Shown: positions 8,237-18,040, numbered from the stretch's first letter. The stretch is 64,000 nt of DNA from Candidatus Poribacteria bacterium (GCA_028818695.1 JAPPNK010000029.1:163450-227449), one strand, 5' to 3'. Made by a program: numbers and translations. Notes: generated from the sequence alone by a model not told the origin.

Positions 8237-9132
8237 TAGGCGACCGCAACGCGTCCGTTCGGAAGGCGGTCATACCAGCCGCCGGGGTCGGAACGCGACT
8301 GCTTCCCGCCACAAAATCGCAGCCCAAAGAGATGCTGCCTGTCGGACGCAAGCCCGTCATCCAATATGTCGTTGAAGAAATTGTGACGGCAGGGATTCTG
8401 GACATACTGATTGTCACGAGCCAGCAAAAGCGCGCTATCGAAGACCATTTTGACCCCGACCCGCACCTTGAGCAGCGGCTCGCCGAAAAAGGGGACGGGC
8501 ACCGATCTCTCGCTTATCTGGACGAGAATTGCCGCATGTTTTATGTCCGGCAAAGCGACCCGAAGGGACTCGCGGACGCCATCGCCAAGTCGGAGCAGTT
8601 TGTCGGGGGAGATCCGTTTGTCGTCTGCCTCGGCGATTCGATCATCCAGTCGAACGGGGATGTCGATGTACTTAAACGTCTAATGGACGTCCACGAACGG
8701 GAGAGCGCCGCCGCAACTATTCTGTTTGAGACGGTGCCGATGGACGAGGTGGTGCGGTACGGCATCGCGCAGCCGAAGCAGACTCCCGTTGGGGACATCT
8801 TTGCGGTCGCCGATCTGATTGAGAAGCCGACCGTTGAGCAGGCGCCGAGCAATCTTGCTATCGCGGCGCGGTATGTGTTCAGCCCCGATGTGTTCGACTT
8901 CATCCGAAAAACAGAACCGGGGCGCGGCGGCGAGATACAGATCACCGACACGATGCGGCTCATGCTGAAGGCGGGGCTGCCGGTATGGGGCGTCTCTATT
9001 GGACGCGGAGCGCGCCGGTTGGACATCGGCAACTATGAAAGTTACTTCAAAGCGTTTTTTGAGCTGTCCATCGCGGACGCTGAATTCGGGCAGGAGTTTC
9101 AGCAATTCGTTCAGGACCGGCTTCAAAAATGA
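8233..9132 (+). CDS. galU: UTP-glucose-1-phosphate uridylyltransferase
   Basis: GalU makes UDP-glucose from UTP and glucose-1-phosphate in the cytoplasm. The 299-residue length is normal. The nucleotide-binding signature AAGVGTRLLPATKSQPKEML is near the N-terminus, followed by KPVIQYVVEE, and later VCLGDSI, ADLIEKP and EIQITDTM. The start overlaps the previous gene and the stop overlaps the next (ATGA in both cases), so it is the second gene of a tightly coupled operon. UDP-glucose fits the sugar transferase upstream. Confidence 0.95.
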   Translation: MIGDRNASVRKAVIPAAGVGTRLLPATKSQPKEMLPVGRKPVIQYVVEEIVTAGILDILIVTSQQKRAIEDHFDPDPHLEQRLAEKGDGHRSLAYLDENCRMFYVRQSDPKGLADAIAKSEQFVGGDPFVVCLGDSIIQSNGDVDVLKRLMDVHERESAAATILFETVPMDEVVRYGIAQPKQTPVGDIFAVADLIEKPTVEQAPSNLAIAARYVFSPDVFDFIRKTEPGRGGEIQITDTMRLMLKAGLPVWGVSIGRGARRLDIGNYESYFKAFFELSIADAEFGQEFQQFVQDRLQK

Positions 9133-12131
9133 TCTTCATCGAACAGGTTCAGCTGGAGAATATCAAAAGCTATAAGGAGGCGCGCGTTCAGTTCCAAGAG
9201 GGAGTCAACTTCATCTGCGGCGTCAACGGAGCGGGCAAAACGACCATCGTGGAGGCGATCGGTTACGCTCTTTTTGACGCCGCGCCTGCGAAGCCGATCA
9301 AGGGGTTCATTAAACACGGCGCGCAAAGGGGAACCGTGCGCGTGACCTTCGTCGGCGCCGACAACAACCGGTATATCTCCGAGCGGGTCGTCTTCGGCAA
9401 AGGCGGCGGGCATTGGCGCATTTACGACGCGGAACGGGGCGACGCGCTTGACATGAACAATCAAGAGGAGATCCTGCAGTTTTTTCAAGAGGGGGCGATG
9501 CCGATTCGAGGCGGGAAATTGGACGACCTGTTTCAAACGATGATCGGGGTTCCGCAGGGGATGATCTGCGCCCCCTTTCTTGAGACGCCCGCCAAACGCA
9601 AACAAGCGTTCGACAGCATCCTGCAGGTGGACGGGTATAAGAAAGCGTATCAGAAAACGAGCGGCGTCGAATCGCATTTTAAAAATAGGCGGACCGAATT
9701 GAGTGAGCGGCGCGAGATATTCGAGCGTCAAGCGGAAGGGTATGACGCGGCGAAGGAGGGGATTCAAGAGCTGGAAACGGCGCAGGCTGAGCTGAAAAAG
9801 AGAGAAGAGAACGAAAAAGCGAAACGAAAAGAAGCGCAGGCTGAGCAACTTCGTATGGAAAAAAGGGAGCGAGAGATCAACGACGCGCGCAACAAGCAGA
9901 CGGAAGCGGCAGGAGAGGTTGAGGTCAAAAAAGCCAACGCCCGGAACCTAGCAGGCGAGCTAGAAAAGGCGGCGGAAGCAGAGCGCGTTTGCGATCAAAA
10001 CGCGGACGACCATGCGGCTCATACGGATGCGCGAAAGCGGATTGACGCCCTCGTTCAACAGCAGCATGAGAAGGACGCTCTTCTAAAAAACTTAAACGAA
10101 AAAGAGCAGGAACGCGCCTCGTTGGAGACGCGCATTCAGACCGTACAGGAGAGCGTTGATCAGAACGAAACGCAGCTGAAAGAGAAACTGGAGCGCGTTG
10201 AAAAGGAGATTGAAGCGGAGGCACCCGGGAAGCAGAAGACAGAATCGGCGGTCGCGGACGCCAGCGAGCGGCGCCGTTACTGGGAGGAAGCTTTCAAAAA
10301 GTCGGACGCGCTAACGGAGCGGCTGCCCAGTCTAAACGCGCTTCTTCAGGTTGGCAAAAGAGCCGCCGAGTCGATCCAACGATCGATTGAGCAGCGGGAA
10401 GAGCTGACGGCGTCTCTGAATGAATACGAGGCGGTGAAAGCGCTGTCCGAGACGTTCGATGCTGCTGAAGAAAAGCGGAACGCTTTGCGCGACCAGCTGA
10501 ACCAGCTTGAAGCGCAGGCGGAGGAATCGCAACGGCGTCAGAAGGAGGCGAAGGACGGACTCTGCCCCATTCTGCGGGAGCCTTGCCAGAATGTGGGCGG
10601 CGGCGACTTGAGCTTGCGCATTGTCTCCGATCTTGAACAGATGCGCGCGAAAATGCGCGAGCCGCAAACGGCGCTGGCGGCGGCTGAAGAGGAGATGAAA
10701 AAAGCGAGAGACGCCAAAGAGGAGCTGACCCGTTTGGAGAAGATACAAGATCAGGTTGCGTCTCATGAAACGGCGGAAAAGGAACGGCGGGATGAGGTGG
10801 AAACGGCAAGGGCTGAGATCGAGTGGGAGAGCTGGAAACGCGAGGCGGAAAGCCTGGAAACGGAGCTGGGCGAAGCGGCGCCTGAAGCGGCGGGGCTGCA
10901 ACGCTTCGTTCGCCATCTAGCGTCCGCTGAAAACGCTTCAACCGACAACCTAGAGATGTGGACGGCGCAGACCGAAGAGGCTCTGAAAAAAATTGATAAC
11001 TCGATAAACGATGTCAACGAATCGGTTGAGCGGCATGTTCAACGAGCTGAAAGCGCGCAGAACGACGGCAAATTAGAATTGCAGCGGCGCGTCGACAAGA
11101 TAACGAACTTAGAAAAAGAGAAAAGCGGCATCGAAGCGGACATGGAGAAGGCGAAGCAAACCCGCGCCCAGCTCAAAACGGACGTTGAAAATTTGACGGA
11201 GATGCAGAGCGAAATTGAGGCGCTGAACGAGAATCTCAAAGCGTATGAGCGCGTTGATGAGCGGATGCAAGAGGCGCGCAAGACCGCCAATGCCACAAGC
11301 GGCGGGTATCAGCTCTACCTGCAGCATGAGACGGCTGCGAAAGGGATCGACGCCGTGAGGAGTCGACTGGAGAAGGCGCGCCGTTCTCAACAGGCGGCGG
11401 AGGGAGCGCTTGCCGGCGCCGAAAAGGAGCTAGCCGATCTCCAGCGCGGCTTTGACCCTGAAAAGTTGACGGCGCTGCGCAAGCGGATTGAAACGCTGAA
11501 CGCCGCCGTCACAGAGATTAGCGCCAAGATCAGCGCGGGCGATGAGAATCTGAAAAACGCGCGGACGAATCTGGAGGACATGGAAGAGGCGCTGCGCGAA
11601 ATAGAAAAGATCGACAAAGAGATCAATCGCAACGAGCGCGCCGAAAAGCTGGCGGCGTTTGTGCGCAGCCGAATGCTCAACGTCGTCGGCGAGCGTATCA
11701 GCTATCTCTACCGGCGAAGAGTCGCCGAGCAAGGTTCCGATCTTTACCGGCAACTCTCCGGGGACCCGCAGGCGCTGCTGGACTGGAGCGACGATTACGA
11801 GCTGAACCTAACAGGCGGCCCCTCTCCCCGCTCCTTTAAACAGCTCTCCGGCGGCGAGCAGATGAGCGCGGCGCTTTCGGTGAGGCTGGCGCTGTTGGCG
11901 CTGCTGTCGGAGATTGGGATCGCCGTTTTTGACGAGCCGACCGCAAATCTGGACGACATGCGGCGCGAACGGCTGGCGGCAGCCCTTTCAAGGCTGCGCC
12001 AACAGCCCGGCGTTCAATGGCGGCAGCTGTTCATCATCAGCCACGACGACACCTTCGACAACGCCGTCGACACGGCGGTACGCATTGAAAAGGACCCGAT
12101 CAAAGGCAGCGGATTGGCGGCAGAACAATGA
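9129..12131 (+). CDS. Rad50/SbcC-like SMC ATPase with CX6C hook
   Basis: This 1000-residue protein has the SMC/Rad50 layout: Walker A GVNGAGKT (residues 31-38), two long charged coiled coils, a cysteine pair at the apex, and a C-terminal half with signature QLSGGEQ (about 903) and Walker B IAVFDEPTANLDD. Such ATPases tether DNA ends and drive a nuclease. The apex reads C479-PILREP-C486, six residues between the cysteines instead of the CxxC zinc hook of classical Rad50. No SbcD/Mre11 nuclease gene is next to it, so its partner lies elsewhere or differs. It sits in an operon with galU and a secreted protein, an odd setting for DNA repair. Confidence 0.88.
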   Translation: MIFIEQVQLENIKSYKEARVQFQEGVNFICGVNGAGKTTIVEAIGYALFDAAPAKPIKGFIKHGAQRGTVRVTFVGADNNRYISERVVFGKGGGHWRIYDAERGDALDMNNQEEILQFFQEGAMPIRGGKLDDLFQTMIGVPQGMICAPFLETPAKRKQAFDSILQVDGYKKAYQKTSGVESHFKNRRTELSERREIFERQAEGYDAAKEGIQELETAQAELKKREENEKAKRKEAQAEQLRMEKREREINDARNKQTEAAGEVEVKKANARNLAGELEKAAEAERVCDQNADDHAAHTDARKRIDALVQQQHEKDALLKNLNEKEQERASLETRIQTVQESVDQNETQLKEKLERVEKEIEAEAPGKQKTESAVADASERRRYWEEAFKKSDALTERLPSLNALLQVGKRAAESIQRSIEQREELTASLNEYEAVKALSETFDAAEEKRNALRDQLNQLEAQAEESQRRQKEAKDGLCPILREPCQNVGGGDLSLRIVSDLEQMRAKMREPQTALAAAEEEMKKARDAKEELTRLEKIQDQVASHETAEKERRDEVETARAEIEWESWKREAESLETELGEAAPEAAGLQRFVRHLASAENASTDNLEMWTAQTEEALKKIDNSINDVNESVERHVQRAESAQNDGKLELQRRVDKITNLEKEKSGIEADMEKAKQTRAQLKTDVENLTEMQSEIEALNENLKAYERVDERMQEARKTANATSGGYQLYLQHETAAKGIDAVRSRLEKARRSQQAAEGALAGAEKELADLQRGFDPEKLTALRKRIETLNAAVTEISAKISAGDENLKNARTNLEDMEEALREIEKIDKEINRNERAEKLAAFVRSRMLNVVGERISYLYRRRVAEQGSDLYRQLSGDPQALLDWSDDYELNLTGGPSPRSFKQLSGGEQMSAALSVRLALLALLSEIGIAVFDEPTANLDDMRRERLAAALSRLRQQPGVQWRQLFIISHDDTFDNAVDTAVRIEKDPIKGSGLAAEQ

Positions 12132-14578
12132 CACGGTTTGGACGAAGAGCGACGCTTCTTGCAGCGGTATGGGCATGGGCTTGCCTCTGCGCGTCTCCGA
12201 GCGCATGGGGCGGCGTTGATCTGATTGTGAGCGAGATACGCTTTTCGAACGAGCAACCGATTGAGGGCGATTTTGTGACGATCGTCGCTGTCATTGAGAA
12301 TATCGGGGACGAGCCGCTCACTTCCCACCATGACATCTCCGCGTGGATTTATGAGGACGACCCGGACGCCGGCGGGCTGCAGTTGAAGGTTCTCAACGAA
12401 CTCGCCGGGTTGGCGCCTGGCAAACCTAAAGAGATTGTCGCCCGTTTCCGGCCTCGCGCCGGTCGGTGGAACGTGCATGCGGTTGTCAACCCAGAGCCAG
12501 GCAGCGTCAAGTATCAAGAAACGAATCTCAACAACAACGAAGCGTCGCGCGAGCTGGTCGCCGGCCCGCGCATTTTTCCGTCGTCAACGCCGGAGGAGCG
12601 GAAGAAAGCGGTTGAACGCGCCGTCAAATGGCTCCTGAATGAGCAGGGGGAATTGTCGGTCAAATGCCCCCAAGACGGGATGCTCAATCCGAAAGTAGAG
12701 ACGCGGTGCGTCATCTGCCAGTTGAGTCTGAGCGGCATCCCTGTGCGCAAAAGACCGACGCCTGCTTGGAATCCGATTGGCGGTTCCGCCGCTGACACCG
12801 CTCTGGCTGTCTTGACGCTGCTGGCGGCAGGTCTAAGTCCGTCGGACGAAGCGGTCGATTCCGCGCTGCAGTATCTGCTGGAGGCTGACTGGAACCTGTT
12901 CTCGGTTTACGATTACGCGCTCGTTACGCTCGCGTTCACGGCGACGCAGCAGCCTGAAAAGTATATGGAAAGGGTGCAGTTTGCCGTAAACCGCCTGGGT
13001 GAGCTGCAGATCAAAGAGAAGAGCGATACGCCTCACGAAAGCGTCGGCGGATGGGGCTACGGACGTATCGCCGCCGCCGACGGGGCGCATATGCACTATG
13101 TCGTATATGCGCTTTACGCCGCTCGGCTATGGGGGGCGGAGGTGGACCGCGAGGTCTTGAAACGCGCTGAAAACTGGGTGCGCCGCGCTCAACATGCAGG
13201 CGGAGGGTGGAACTACAGCCTCAGCGTCCCAAGCCCCTGGGCGGAAGGACCCTACGGCAGCATGACCGCAACGGGGCTGATGGCTCTCAAAATGCTGGGC
13301 GCGCAGCCGTCGGACGAAGCGTTTCAACGCGGCGTTGATTGGATCGACCGTTATTATTCCGTCGCCAGCAATCCCGGCTCCTTCAGTTTCCATTACTACT
13401 ATCTTCTCGCCGTTCAGCGCGCTATGGACGCGCCGCCGAAGCAGGCGTCGCTTGCCGGTCGGGAATGGTTTGAAGAGATGGCGAATGTGTTTGTTGCGAC
13501 GCAGCGGTCCGACGGAAGTTGGGAGGATGCGGACGGGGAGATGTTTGGCGCAACCTGTTTCGGCATTCTTTTTTTGACGCGGTACACGCCTAAAGCGTCC
13601 GCGCCCGACCTGTCGATTGCGCCGAGCTCGCTGCGCTTGACGCCGAGCGCGCCGGCGGCGGGCGAAGACGCCGCGGTGAGAGCGACCGTCGTGAACGCCG
13701 GCAAACCTGTCGATTCGCTTGTCGCGCTTGTAGCGGTCTACGACGGACATCCTGATCAGGGCGGACAGCGGCTTGCCGAGCAAGAGATGCTTTTTCCAAA
13801 AAACAGAGCCGATATGACCGGCGATATCGTTTGGAAGGTTCCGCGCGAAGGCGAATACAACATCTATCTGAAGGTCGACCCTGACGACTCGTTTGAAGAC
13901 CTAGACCGATCCAATAACACCGCGTCTCTTCAGATAAAAGCCGCCGCGGAAGGAACTGCCGCTCAAGGGCGGAAACACGCGATGCGTGAAATCGCGCCGA
14001 AGGTGCATGAGATCGGACCGGTTGACAGGGCGGTACTGCTGGATCGTAACCGAATGGAAATTCGGATAAAAGGAAAATCGGTCGCCTCGTCGCGCCTTGT
14101 GGAATACCTTGCGACGACGCCGCTTGGAAAAGTGCATGAGACGGTCCTCACGCTCGATATTGAGCCTGTGCATCTGCAGGTGGCGCTTCTCGCATTGGGA
14201 CTAAAGCCGGAGAACAACCTGCGGCAGCAAGGAGACCCGCGCGTCCCTAAAGGCTCCCCTGTCGACATCTTCGTCGAATGGGAACGGAACGACAAGACGG
14301 AGCGGCGGCGCGCCGAAGAACTGATCTGGAACGGCAGTGAAAACCGCCCGATGAACGAAACGCCCTGGGTCTTTACCGGGAGCTATTTGAAGGAGGGGAA
14401 GCTGTTCATGGCGGACGCGACGCAGAGCCTGATCGCTTCGTTCCGCGACCCCGCCGCGATCTTGAATCATCCCCTTCCCGCCGGCGCCGACGACACCGTC
14501 TACCGCGCCAATTTGAGCGTCGTCCCGCCCAACGGATTTCCCGTTGAGCTGATCATCCGCCCCGCAGATGCTCCCTGA
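12128..14578 (+). CDS. Secreted CARDB / terpenoid-cyclase-toroid / YdjY-like protein
   Basis: An 816-residue exported protein of unknown function. A signal peptide (about 1-28) is followed by a CARDB-like beta domain (about 29-138, ending NLNNNEASREL), a helical prenyltransferase/squalene-oxidase-type toroid (about 155-490) with repeated GGWGYG, GGGWNYS and DGSWED motifs, a second CARDB domain (about 493-605, ending DRSNNTASLQI), and a C-terminal region of about 200 residues resembling YdjY (HLQVALLALGLKPENN). The toroid here looks like a secreted binding scaffold and not a lipid enzyme; no DxDD motif is visible. It overlaps the Rad50-like gene by ATGA. Planctomycete-like bacteria carry comparable modular secreted proteins. 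Confidence 0.8.
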   Translation: MTRFGRRATLLAAVWAWACLCASPSAWGGVDLIVSEIRFSNEQPIEGDFVTIVAVIENIGDEPLTSHHDISAWIYEDDPDAGGLQLKVLNELAGLAPGKPKEIVARFRPRAGRWNVHAVVNPEPGSVKYQETNLNNNEASRELVAGPRIFPSSTPEERKKAVERAVKWLLNEQGELSVKCPQDGMLNPKVETRCVICQLSLSGIPVRKRPTPAWNPIGGSAADTALAVLTLLAAGLSPSDEAVDSALQYLLEADWNLFSVYDYALVTLAFTATQQPEKYMERVQFAVNRLGELQIKEKSDTPHESVGGWGYGRIAAADGAHMHYVVYALYAARLWGAEVDREVLKRAENWVRRAQHAGGGWNYSLSVPSPWAEGPYGSMTATGLMALKMLGAQPSDEAFQRGVDWIDRYYSVASNPGSFSFHYYYLLAVQRAMDAPPKQASLAGREWFEEMANVFVATQRSDGSWEDADGEMFGATCFGILFLTRYTPKASAPDLSIAPSSLRLTPSAPAAGEDAAVRATVVNAGKPVDSLVALVAVYDGHPDQGGQRLAEQEMLFPKNRADMTGDIVWKVPREGEYNIYLKVDPDDSFEDLDRSNNTASLQIKAAAEGTAAQGRKHAMREIAPKVHEIGPVDRAVLLDRNRMEIRIKGKSVASSRLVEYLATTPLGKVHETVLTLDIEPVHLQVALLALGLKPENNLRQQGDPRVPKGSPVDIFVEWERNDKTERRRAEELIWNGSENRPMNETPWVFTGSYLKEGKLFMADATQSLIASFRDPAAILNHPLPAGADDTVYRANLSVVPPNGFPVELIIRPADAP

Positions 14579-15305
14579 CGCGCCTCGCTGGCTTCGGTTC
14601 GCCGCGCGTTCCGCCGTCGTTTACGGATTCTTCTCGGCGCTTGCCGTTTACTGGGGCTGGGGTCTCGGCTTCGGTTCAGCGCTGGATACGGCGCTGGTCG
14701 GCGCTGTCGTTCCGTCCGCGCTGGGAGGTTTGTACCTCGGCGCGCGGTTGCCGATGGAGGCGCTCGCTTGGAGATCGCGCCGTCTCCCGTTTCGCGCGCT
14801 CATTGAAGCGAGGGACGCAGACGCCGCAGGGCTGCGCATCGCCGCGGGGTTTTGGCTCATCGTTTTTTTGGCATGGGCTGTCGTTGTCGACAAGCCGATC
14901 ATGCATGTTCTTGCGGCGCATGGGATTCTTGCGGGGTCGTTTCTTGGGTCTATGGGCGTCGGCGCGCTTTGGAGCTTATGGACAAGCTCGATCCGTATGT
15001 CGGTTTTTTTAGGCGTCTTGACATGGGCGCCCGTATGGACGGCGTTTATCTGGATGCCCGCCGCATTCCCTCCGAGCATGCCTGTCCTGAACGCGGCGGT
15101 GAATATGAACCCGCTGATTGGGGTCATGATCGCGCTGAAGCAACGGGGCATTTTTTGGAATCCGCTTTTTTACGGACGCCTTCCTTACGCCGACTACGCC
15201 GTTCAGATGCGCGGGGCGTGGTTTCATTTTGGGCTGTGGGCGGCGGTCGGAATTCTCGGCGCGGGCGCCGCGTGTCTGATTCTCCGGCGAAAAACGGGCG
15301 CCTAA
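14568..15305 (+). CDS. Unrecognised integral membrane protein
   Basis: A 245-residue protein with about six hydrophobic segments, several rich in Trp, Gly and Ala, and the conserved-looking stretch NAAVNMNPLIGVM. I do not recognise a family. It begins inside the last 11 bases of the secreted toroid protein and is the last of five coupled genes starting at 7538, so it may anchor or export that protein; this is inference. Its end overlaps the convergent AI-2E-type gene by 4 bases. Confidence 0.7.
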   Translation: MLPDAPRWLRFAARSAVVYGFFSALAVYWGWGLGFGSALDTALVGAVVPSALGGLYLGARLPMEALAWRSRRLPFRALIEARDADAAGLRIAAGFWLIVFLAWAVVVDKPIMHVLAAHGILAGSFLGSMGVGALWSLWTSSIRMSVFLGVLTWAPVWTAFIWMPAAFPPSMPVLNAAVNMNPLIGVMIALKQRGIFWNPLFYGRLPYADYAVQMRGAWFHFGLWAAVGILGAGAACLILRRKTGA

Positions 15306-17032
15306 GCGTTCCAGCCTTCTAAAGCCGAACGGACGGCAATCAACCCCGGTATCGCGAGCAGAACCCCCCAGAAGCCGAACATGATGCCGCCCGTCAAAAT
15401 GCACAGCATGATCGCCAGCGGGTCGATATTCATCGCTCGGCTGAAGACGCGGGGGGAGATGAGCGCGTTGTCGACCGATTGAACCAGAAATACGGCGATC
15501 GGAATGAGAGCGGCGCGTATCAGATAACCGCGCAACCCGTCCGATTCGATAAAGAAAAGCAGGTTGGGGCGCAGCCCGGCGATCCATCCGATCGTGAGCG
15601 CAAAAAAGGCGGAGACGCCGGCCAGCGTCGGACCGATATTGGGAATCACATTTAATAAGCCGCCAAGAACGCCAATCAGCAGCGCAAACGGAATGCCCGC
15701 CAGAGCGTATGCGAGCGTCGAAAGCGCCGCGACAGCGATGATGATCATAAACTGGCTGCGCACAAACGCCTTCATGTTCGCATCGACCAATCGGGCAATG
15801 CGGCGGACGCGGCCGCGCTCCTTTTCAGGGAAGAGGTTCAATCCCGCTTTCAGATACCGGTCGTAGCCGGCGAGCAGATACGCCAGTATGATGAGCGAAA
15901 AGACGCCCATGACGAGAACGCCGACCGCGTCGGTGATGAGGCGCGTTGAAAAGCCAAGGGCGTCCGCCAGCGCCTTCGGAAACTGCCGGCTAAGCGCGGC
16001 AGTCATCTCGCGCGCCCATCGTTCCGCGCCGGCGAGAATCGGCTCCACATACTCCGGCCCGATCTCTTCAATGACAGCCGCCTGTATTCTCCGAATCCAT
16101 CCCCCGTCCTCGCGCCATTCCTGCAGATAGGATGGAGCTTTCACAGACGCCGTATTGACGCCGATCGATTCCAGCTTGTCAAGATAGGCGTTTGTGACGG
16201 CGGCTCCTTGCGCAAACTTTTCCCCGTCGTAGAAGTCGATCGTTTCAGCCAGCGTCAACGGGACGGAGTTTGTCCAGTCTTTAAGGAGCGCGCGCGCCTC
16301 GGCGAGCGGAATGCCGCCTTCCTGCTCGGAGTAGGAGGGCGATTGGACGGGCGCAGCCGCATGGCCGGACGCTTCCAGCGCGTTTAGCATCTCCGTCGTG
16401 ACGGGAGCTCCTTCGGCGTAGGTTGTTCCGTCCTGGGCGGCGGCCGCTTTTGCGAGCTTCGGCTGCGACAGCGACCATTCCGCGATCCTCGTCCGCGCCT
16501 CCTCCAGCGGGATTTTCCGCAGGCGGTAGTCGAACGCATGCGTGTATGCTGTGCGTATGCCGTCGACAAGCTGCGCCGTTTGACCCGCTAGGCTCGGCGC
16601 CGCCACTAAGCCAGCCAGCGCCGTTCCGCCGACAAGCATGAGCGCGATGAGCGTGTTGGCGGCATAAGCGGGCAGGCGCAGCTCGCGTCCGCCCGGCAGG
16701 CGCAGCGTTTGCAGCTCCTGGGACGCCATGCGGAGCAGGTAGCAGAGAACGAACGCGGTTGCGAACGGAATCCAGACGATGGAGAGCCGCCCTGCCAGCC
16801 ATACAGCGATAGCAGCTATTGCGAGCCAGACGCCTCGGCTGCATGCCGCGTTTTTTCTGAACGGCAGCAAAAAGAAGAGCAGCCCCGCGCCCGCGAGCGG
16901 ATGCGTCAGAGCGGACGGCTCAGGGCGCAGGAAGACGCGCGCCAGCCACACAAATGCGACCAGCAGCGCCAGCAATGCCGCCGCTTCGCGTTGTATTGAG
17001 GCGTTAGGTTTTGTTTCGGCAGGTTCAGGCAC
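15302..17032 (-). CDS. AI-2E family transporter with a duplicated soluble insert
   Basis: The C-terminal 260 residues match the AI-2E/PerM permease family (PF01594), with GLLNVIPNIGPTLAGVSA and the closing GIMFGFWGVLLAIPGL segments. The protein is 576 residues against about 350 for the family. The extra length is a soluble insert at about 172-311 made of two copies of a 67-71-residue unit: IPLEEAR...YAEGAPVTTEMLNALE (174-240) and IPLAEAR...FAQGAAVTNAYLDKLE (241-311). Each ends with a PSY motif. The start codon is GTG with GGAAGAA upstream. Substrate unknown; family members export AI-2 or exchange ions. Confidence 0.88.
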   Translation of the reverse strand: MPEPAETKPNASIQREAAALLALLVAFVWLARVFLRPEPSALTHPLAGAGLLFFLLPFRKNAACSRGVWLAIAAIAVWLAGRLSIVWIPFATAFVLCYLLRMASQELQTLRLPGGRELRLPAYAANTLIALMLVGGTALAGLVAAPSLAGQTAQLVDGIRTAYTHAFDYRLRKIPLEEARTRIAEWSLSQPKLAKAAAAQDGTTYAEGAPVTTEMLNALEASGHAAAPVQSPSYSEQEGGIPLAEARALLKDWTNSVPLTLAETIDFYDGEKFAQGAAVTNAYLDKLESIGVNTASVKAPSYLQEWREDGGWIRRIQAAVIEEIGPEYVEPILAGAERWAREMTAALSRQFPKALADALGFSTRLITDAVGVLVMGVFSLIILAYLLAGYDRYLKAGLNLFPEKERGRVRRIARLVDANMKAFVRSQFMIIIAVAALSTLAYALAGIPFALLIGVLGGLLNVIPNIGPTLAGVSAFFALTIGWIAGLRPNLLFFIESDGLRGYLIRAALIPIAVFLVQSVDNALISPRVFSRAMNIDPLAIMLCILTGGIMFGFWGVLLAIPGLIAVRSALEGWNA

Positions 17033-17258
17033 GGCTTCTTCCGTCTCAGCGTTGCTTATAAGATTATAACGTATGAGAGAATGAGCATGGTTGCAGGCGC
17101 AAGCGGCGGGGCGGCCGTTTCCGCCTTTTCATGCCGATTTGCGGAGCCATGCAAAATAACTTTTCTGAATCGTCCGTTTCGCCGTTTGAGGTTGACATGC
17201 GCTTGCTTAAAAAAAGCGCTATACTGCTTCAATCGAAAAGTCGAAATGGAGGCATGCC

Positions 17259-18029
17259 ATGTTTAAAAAAACGACTCTTTTAGGCGCGGCGTTGACGATA
17301 CTGGTCGCTTCTCCCGCGTTCTCCTCGCCGGACGACCATCTGGTCGGCTGGTGGAAATTTGACGATCTAACCGAAGAAACAGGCAACTGGGGCGATCTGG
17401 TTCTACACGGCGCCTCTCTGGAAGAGGGTCAGCTGGTTGTTGACCGCAACAAATGGGCGCACTGTCTGGAATATACAGGCGATACGATTGAGGAGCTCTC
17501 ACTGGTGACATGGGTCTCTCTAGACAGCCTTGACAAAACAAACGGCTCCGCTCTGACGCTCGACAAAGTGACCGTGGATCAATTCTGCGCAATCGTCTGG
17601 GCGGAACGAGTCAACCGTCAATGGATGGCTGGAAGCAGCCACTTTCGACGCACCGACGACTTTCCAAACGCGGTGACGGAACCGGACGACAGCCTTGGAA
17701 CGCAGGTGTATCTCGTCATCACCTACAAGGACAACGACGGCAAATACGACATCACGGGTTACCGCAACGGCGAGAGCCTTGGAACCTATACGACCGACCA
17801 AGCTCAACTTCGGCAGTGGCCCGCCGGCGACGCCGAAGCGACCTGGGGCAGACGACATGTGGACGCCAATCGAAACGGCCCGGGAGACCTGGTGGCGCAC
17901 ATTGACGAGTCGCGCATCTACGATACGGCGTTGACGCAAAACGAGGTGAACAGCCTGCGGCTGGGCGGTCTTTCCGTTGAGCCGAGCGGCAAGTTGGCGT
18001 CGCAGTGGGGGCGTCTGAAGTCCCGCTGA
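17259..18029 (+). CDS. Secreted LamG/concanavalin-like protein with WGRLK tail
   Basis: A 256-residue exported protein. After a signal peptide (about 1-22) comes a jelly-roll domain of the LamG type, recognisable from GWWKFDD at the start, LVTWVSLDS in the middle and HIDESRIYDTALTQNEVNSL at the end. The last residues, LSVEPSGKLASQWGRLKSR, closely match the C-terminus of another secreted LamG protein at 34494-35252. The domain usually binds glycans or proteins. ATG 17259 has GGAGG 6 bases upstream. A terminator follows. It is transcribed alone. Confidence 0.82.
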   Translation: MFKKTTLLGAALTILVASPAFSSPDDHLVGWWKFDDLTEETGNWGDLVLHGASLEEGQLVVDRNKWAHCLEYTGDTIEELSLVTWVSLDSLDKTNGSALTLDKVTVDQFCAIVWAERVNRQWMAGSSHFRRTDDFPNAVTEPDDSLGTQVYLVITYKDNDGKYDITGYRNGESLGTYTTDQAQLRQWPAGDAEATWGRRHVDANRNGPGDLVAHIDESRIYDTALTQNEVNSLRLGGLSVEPSGKLASQWGRLKSR

Positions 18030-18040
18030 CAGCGCAGGAG

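Noticed and set aside
9129-12131. The Rad50/SbcC-like gene as the DndD component of the sulfur cassette
   Set aside because: DndD is SbcC-like, but this gene is 7 kb away, in another operon coupled to galU, is much longer than typical DndD and has a Rad50-type hook region.
12630-13600. Toroid domain as a squalene-hopene cyclase
   Set aside because: The protein is secreted, has no DxDD catalytic motif that I can see, and the toroid is flanked by CARDB domains; the repeats fit a generic helical toroid.
17192-17225. TTGACA and TATACT before the LamG gene as a promoter
   Set aside because: The boxes are 22 bases apart, too far for a normal sigma-70 promoter; a GCGCTT/AAGCGC inverted repeat lies between them and may matter, but I could not support a call.
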